From positions 1 through 8,031 of the forward strand of contig JAHHTM010000049.1 of the NCBI GenBank assembly GCA_020024675.1: a stretch of DNA of 8,031 nucleotides, written 5' to 3'. Position 1 is the stretch's first letter. Each line of letters begins with the position of its first letter. The notes under the pieces were generated by a model. It ran no database searches, was not told where the DNA came from, and saw only the letters and a list, made by a program, of their open reading frames with translations. Below are positions 5,075 to 8,031 of the stretch, piece by piece. The position numbers and the translations under genes are program-made. This stretch comes from Muricomes sp. GTDB lineage: Bacteria; Bacillota; Clostridia; Lachnospirales; Lachnospiraceae.

Positions 5075-7012
5075 TTATATATCAAGATTTTTAACATATT
5101 TTGCATTTTCTTCGATGAACTCTCGTCTAGGCTCTACCTTGTCACCCATCAATGTTGTAAAAGTAAGATCAAGTTCAGAAGAACTTTCTTCATCCATTGA
5201 TACTTTTAAGAGGATTCTATTTTCTGGATCCATTGTTGTTTCCCATAACTGATCTGCATCCATCTCTCCAAGACCTTTATAACGCTGGATTTTATTATTT
5301 CCGTCTCTTCCGACTTCACTCAAGATTGCATCCAATTCTTCATCACTGTATGCATACCAAACTTTTTTATTTTTTTCTAACTTGAAAAGTGGTGGCTGTG
5401 CAAGGTACACATGCCCTTCTTTGATAAGTTCCGGCATAAAACGATATAAAAATGTCAACAGTAAAGTACTAATATGTGCACCATCAACATCGGCATCTGT
5501 CATGATAATGATCTTGTGATATCTTAACTTCGAAATATCAAAATCATCTTGAATACCAGTACCAAATGCTGTGATCATTGCTTTAATCTCAGCATTACCA
5601 TAAATCTTATCAAGTCTTGCTTTCTCAACATTTAAAATTTTACCACGAAGAGGAAGAATAGCCTGTGTCTTACGATCACGAGCCATTTTTGCAGAACCTC
5701 CCGCAGAATCACCCTCGACTATATAAATTTCACAGTTCTCTGCGTGTTTGTCAGAACAGTCTGCAAGTTTTCCAGGCAGTCCGCCTCCATCAAGACCTGA
5801 TTTTCTTCTGGTAAGATCTCTGGCTTTTCTTGCTGCTTCTCTGGCTCTTTGGGAAAGTACAGATTTTTCAACTGTAATCTTTGCAACAGATGGATTCTGC
5901 TCTAAAAAGATTTCAAGCTGTGTACTAACAATATTATCAACAGCACCTCTTGCTTCACTATTTCCTAATTTTTGTTTTGTCTGACCTTCAAACTGTGGAT
6001 CTTCAATCTTTACACTTATGATTGCAGTCAGACCTTCTCTTATATCCTCACCTGTAAGATTTGGCTCATTATCTTTTAATAATTTATTTTTTCTTGCATA
6101 GTCATTGAATGTCTTTGTAAGAGCATTTCTAAATCCTACAACATGTGTTCCACCTTCCGGAGTTGTAATATTATTAACAAATCCGTAGGTATTGTCGCTA
6201 TAAGAATCATTATGCTGCATTGCAACTTCAACGGCTACCCCGTCTTTTACGCCTTCACAGTATATAATCTTGTCGTACAAAGGAGTCTTACTTCTGTTGA
6301 GATATGAAACAAATTCCTTAATACCACCTTCATAGTGAAATACCTTTTCTTTTGGTTCTTCTTCACGAAAATCAGTCAGTATAATTTTAAGTCCCTTTGT
6401 CAAAAATGCCATTTCACGGAAACGCTGCTTTAAGACATCATAATCAAAAATAGTTTCATCAAAAATCTCATTGTCTGGAAGGAATGTTACTTTTGTACCT
6501 GTCTTTTCCGGATCACAATGATCAATAACAGTAAGTTTTTGAACAACTTTTCCTCTCTCATATCTTTGCATATATACATTTCCCTGGTTGTAAATTTCAA
6601 CTTCCAACCATATGGACAAAGCATTAACAACTGAGGCTCCAACACCATGAAGACCTCCGGAAACTTTATATCCTCCACCGCCGAATTTACCACCGGCATG
6701 AAGAATTGTAAAAACGACTTCAACTGCAGGAAGACCTGCTTTTTTATTCATACCGACAGGTATTCCACGACCATTGTCAATTACTGTAATAGAATTGTCA
6801 CTGTTAATATTTACATTGATTGTATCACAGTAACCGGCCAGTGCTTCATCTACTGCATTATCTACGATCTCATAAACCAGATGATGAAGACCTCTTGAAG
6901 AAGTGCTGCCGATATACATACCTGGTCTCTTCCTGACTGCTTCCAGTCCCTCTAATATTTGGATTTGATCTGCACCATATTCGGCATCAAATTCTGTATC
7001 TGTTGCACCCAT
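5075..7012 (-). CDS. gyrB: DNA gyrase subunit B
   Basis: This 645-residue protein is the ATPase subunit of DNA gyrase. The N-terminal GHKL domain shows YEIVDNAVDEA (catalytic Glu48, Mg-binding Asn52), DNGRGIPV (79-86) and the ATP-lid glycines GGLHGVGASVVNA (119-131). A transducer domain follows. The TOPRIM domain has VEGDSAGGSAK (432-442) with Glu433, PLRGKILNVEKAR (454-466), and MTDADVDGAHI (504-514) with Asp506 and Asp508, the metal-binding residues. The C-terminal signature QRYKGLGEMDADQLW (576-590) is followed by TTMDP. Length is the Gram-positive type, without the large insertion of the E. coli protein. The start has AGGAGG 7 bases upstream. It is the middle gene of recF-gyrB-gyrA; its ribosome binding site overlaps the recF stop codon, so its translation is probably coupled to recF. 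Confidence 0.98.
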   Translation of the reverse strand: MGATDTEFDAEYGADQIQILEGLEAVRKRPGMYIGSTSSRGLHHLVYEIVDNAVDEALAGYCDTINVNINSDNSITVIDNGRGIPVGMNKKAGLPAVEVVFTILHAGGKFGGGGYKVSGGLHGVGASVVNALSIWLEVEIYNQGNVYMQRYERGKVVQKLTVIDHCDPEKTGTKVTFLPDNEIFDETIFDYDVLKQRFREMAFLTKGLKIILTDFREEEPKEKVFHYEGGIKEFVSYLNRSKTPLYDKIIYCEGVKDGVAVEVAMQHNDSYSDNTYGFVNNITTPEGGTHVVGFRNALTKTFNDYARKNKLLKDNEPNLTGEDIREGLTAIISVKIEDPQFEGQTKQKLGNSEARGAVDNIVSTQLEIFLEQNPSVAKITVEKSVLSQRAREAARKARDLTRRKSGLDGGGLPGKLADCSDKHAENCEIYIVEGDSAGGSAKMARDRKTQAILPLRGKILNVEKARLDKIYGNAEIKAMITAFGTGIQDDFDISKLRYHKIIIMTDADVDGAHISTLLLTFLYRFMPELIKEGHVYLAQPPLFKLEKNKKVWYAYSDEELDAILSEVGRDGNNKIQRYKGLGEMDADQLWETTMDPENRILLKVSMDEESSSELDLTFTTLMGDKVEPRREFIEENAKYVKNLDI

Positions 7013-7019
7013 GTAAAAA

Positions 7020-7025
7020 CCTCCT
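7020..7025 (-). promoter_or_regulatory. gyrB ribosome binding site overlapping the recF stop codon
   Basis: AGGAGG on the minus strand is a full Shine-Dalgarno match 7 bases before the gyrB ATG, which fixes that start. The recF stop codon TAG (7026-7024) shares two bases with it. A ribosome ending recF therefore sits on the gyrB initiation site, an arrangement that favours coupled translation. Confidence 0.85.
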
Positions 7026-8031
7026 AATTTTCTTTTGCTACCTGTCCATTTTTAACGTGGAATATTTTGTTAATAGAAAACCTATTATTTACAAATTCAT
7101 CAAGTCCAGTACATGTGATCACCGTCTGGATATCATGAATACTATCAAGAAGATAATTCTGTCTGTGCTTATCAAGTTCTGACAGAACATCATCTAGTAA
7201 TAATACAGGTGTATCCTGTATCAGTTCTTTTACAAGTTCAATCTCTGAAAGTTTCAGAGAAAGAGCTGCTGTTCTTTGCTGACCCTGGGAACCAAATTTT
7301 CGGATATCCAGGGTGTCAGACATAAAACATATATCGTCTCTATGAGGTCCAACTGATGTACTCCTCATACGAATATCTCTTTCACGATTTTTCTTAAGAG
7401 CCTGTTTAAGAGATAATTGCCCATTACTTTTTTCATAAGTCAGAAAAATACTTTCTCGTCCACCGGTAAGTTTATAATGGATATCTAAAATAATATTATT
7501 TATTTTTTCTATAAATCTTTCCCTGGACTCAATTACTCTGCTCCCATACTCTGCAAGCTGCATATCCCATATGTCCAAAGTATCTATAAGTCCATCTTGA
7601 TTTCCAATATTTTTTAAGAGAGAATTTCTCTGATTGATGATCCTGTTATAGTTTGACAGATTACTAAGATATACTCTGTCAAGCTGTGACAATTCAAGAT
7701 CTACAAACCGTCTTCTTCCCGACGGTCCATCTTTAATGATATTAAGATCTTCCGGTGAAAAAAATACAAAATGAATAATACCAAACAAATCAGCTGCTTT
7801 TCTGATTGGAATTTTATTGATAGCAATTCCTTTTGGACTATTTTTTTTGAGATGCATATCAATCTGGTATTCAATACCTCTTTTTTCCACCACTGTTTCA
7901 AGATGTGATTCATCACAGGCGAATCTTATCATATCTCTGTCTTTTGTCCCTCTATGGGACTTTGTAGTACCCGACAGATATAAAGCTTCAAGAATATTTG
8001 TCTTTCCCTGAGCATTATCGCCATATAGAAT
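7024..8031 (-). CDS. recF: DNA replication/repair protein RecF (5' end cut by window edge)
   Basis: RecF is an SMC-like ATPase that, with RecO and RecR, loads RecA at single-strand gaps during recombinational repair. The reading frame is open to the right edge, giving 335 visible residues. The first visible residues, ILYGDNAQGKTN, contain the Walker A motif, so only about 25-30 N-terminal residues are missing. The Met at 7932 is internal and is not the start. Further RecF marks, in visible-residue numbering, are FSPEDLNIIKDGPSGRRRFVD (about 91-111), GPHRDD (228-233), the ABC signature SQGQQR (248-253) and Walker B LLLDDVLSELD (277-287) with its D-loop. The frame shows no damage. It lies 11 bases upstream of gyrB, the classical origin-proximal order. 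The promoter and any dnaN or small S4-domain gene upstream are outside the window. Confidence 0.97.
   Translation of the reverse strand: MLYGDNAQGKTNILEALYLSGTTKSHRGTKDRDMIRFACDESHLETVVEKRGIEYQIDMHLKKNSPKGIAINKIPIRKAADLFGIIHFVFFSPEDLNIIKDGPSGRRRFVDLELSQLDRVYLSNLSNYNRIINQRNSLLKNIGNQDGLIDTLDIWDMQLAEYGSRVIESRERFIEKINNIILDIHYKLTGGRESIFLTYEKSNGQLSLKQALKKNRERDIRMRSTSVGPHRDDICFMSDTLDIRKFGSQGQQRTAALSLKLSEIELVKELIQDTPVLLLDDVLSELDKHRQNYLLDSIHDIQTVITCTGLDEFVNNRFSINKIFHVKNGQVAKEN

Noticed and set aside
6487..6723. Minus-strand open frame of 78 codons inside gyrB
   Set aside because: It is an alternative frame of an intact, highly conserved gyrB region, with no sign of its own function.
7701..7916. Minus-strand open frame of 71 codons inside recF
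   Set aside because: It is an out-of-frame shadow of recF; the recF frame carries all the conserved motifs.
7024..7932. A short RecF beginning at the ATG at 7932
   Set aside because: The same frame stays open to the window edge and contains the RecF Walker A motif upstream of that ATG, so this Met is internal.
1..8031. Mobile element, CRISPR array, defence system or DnaA-box cluster
   Set aside because: No terminal repeats, transposase, spaced repeats or TTATCCACA-like clusters were seen; the genes are intact housekeeping genes in a conserved order.

Overview
The window is a chromosomal core region from a low-GC Gram-positive bacterium, most likely a member of the Clostridia. The low GC, AGGAGG-type ribosome binding sites, a GyrB of about 645 residues without the proteobacterial insertion, and the GyrA sequence all fit. 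The GyrA helix-IV sequence (SIYGALVNM) suggests Lachnospiraceae, from memory of the family rather than from a search. Every gene is on the minus strand, so the biological reading order runs from high to low coordinates.

Region by region: recF (7024 to the right edge, 5' end cut off), gyrB (5075-7012) and gyrA (2540-5029) form the recombination/gyrase cluster usually found next to dnaA-dnaN at the replication origin; those upstream genes would lie beyond the right edge. The recF stop codon sits inside the gyrB ribosome binding site. gyrA ends in a rho-independent terminator (2493-2523). Directly after it, a sigma-A-type promoter (2462-2490) starts a second operon of three overlapping genes: sppA (membrane-anchored signal peptide peptidase), an RDD-family membrane protein, and a PlsC-type lysophosphatidate acyltransferase. 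These are all envelope proteins and their ends overlap by 23 and 32 bases, which suggests translational coupling.

At the left edge is the 5' part of a tRNA-Ser(GCU) gene, cut by the window. It has its own promoter with perfect consensus boxes (TTGACA, 18 bp, TATAAT). Upstream of the -35 box lie two A-tracts one helical turn apart that also encode the C-terminus of PlsC. No terminator separates plsC from the tRNA.

The coding genes are ordinary housekeeping genes. The least explained part is the roughly 95-base leader between the tRNA promoter and the mature tRNA. It can be drawn as a closed multi-branch (cloverleaf-like) fold, its 3' end is complementary to the tRNA D-arm, and it also holds a 34-codon open frame running into the tRNA. 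A second point of interest is a native glycine in GyrA at the position equivalent to E. coli Asp87, a known quinolone-resistance site. I saw no mobile element, CRISPR array or new defence system.
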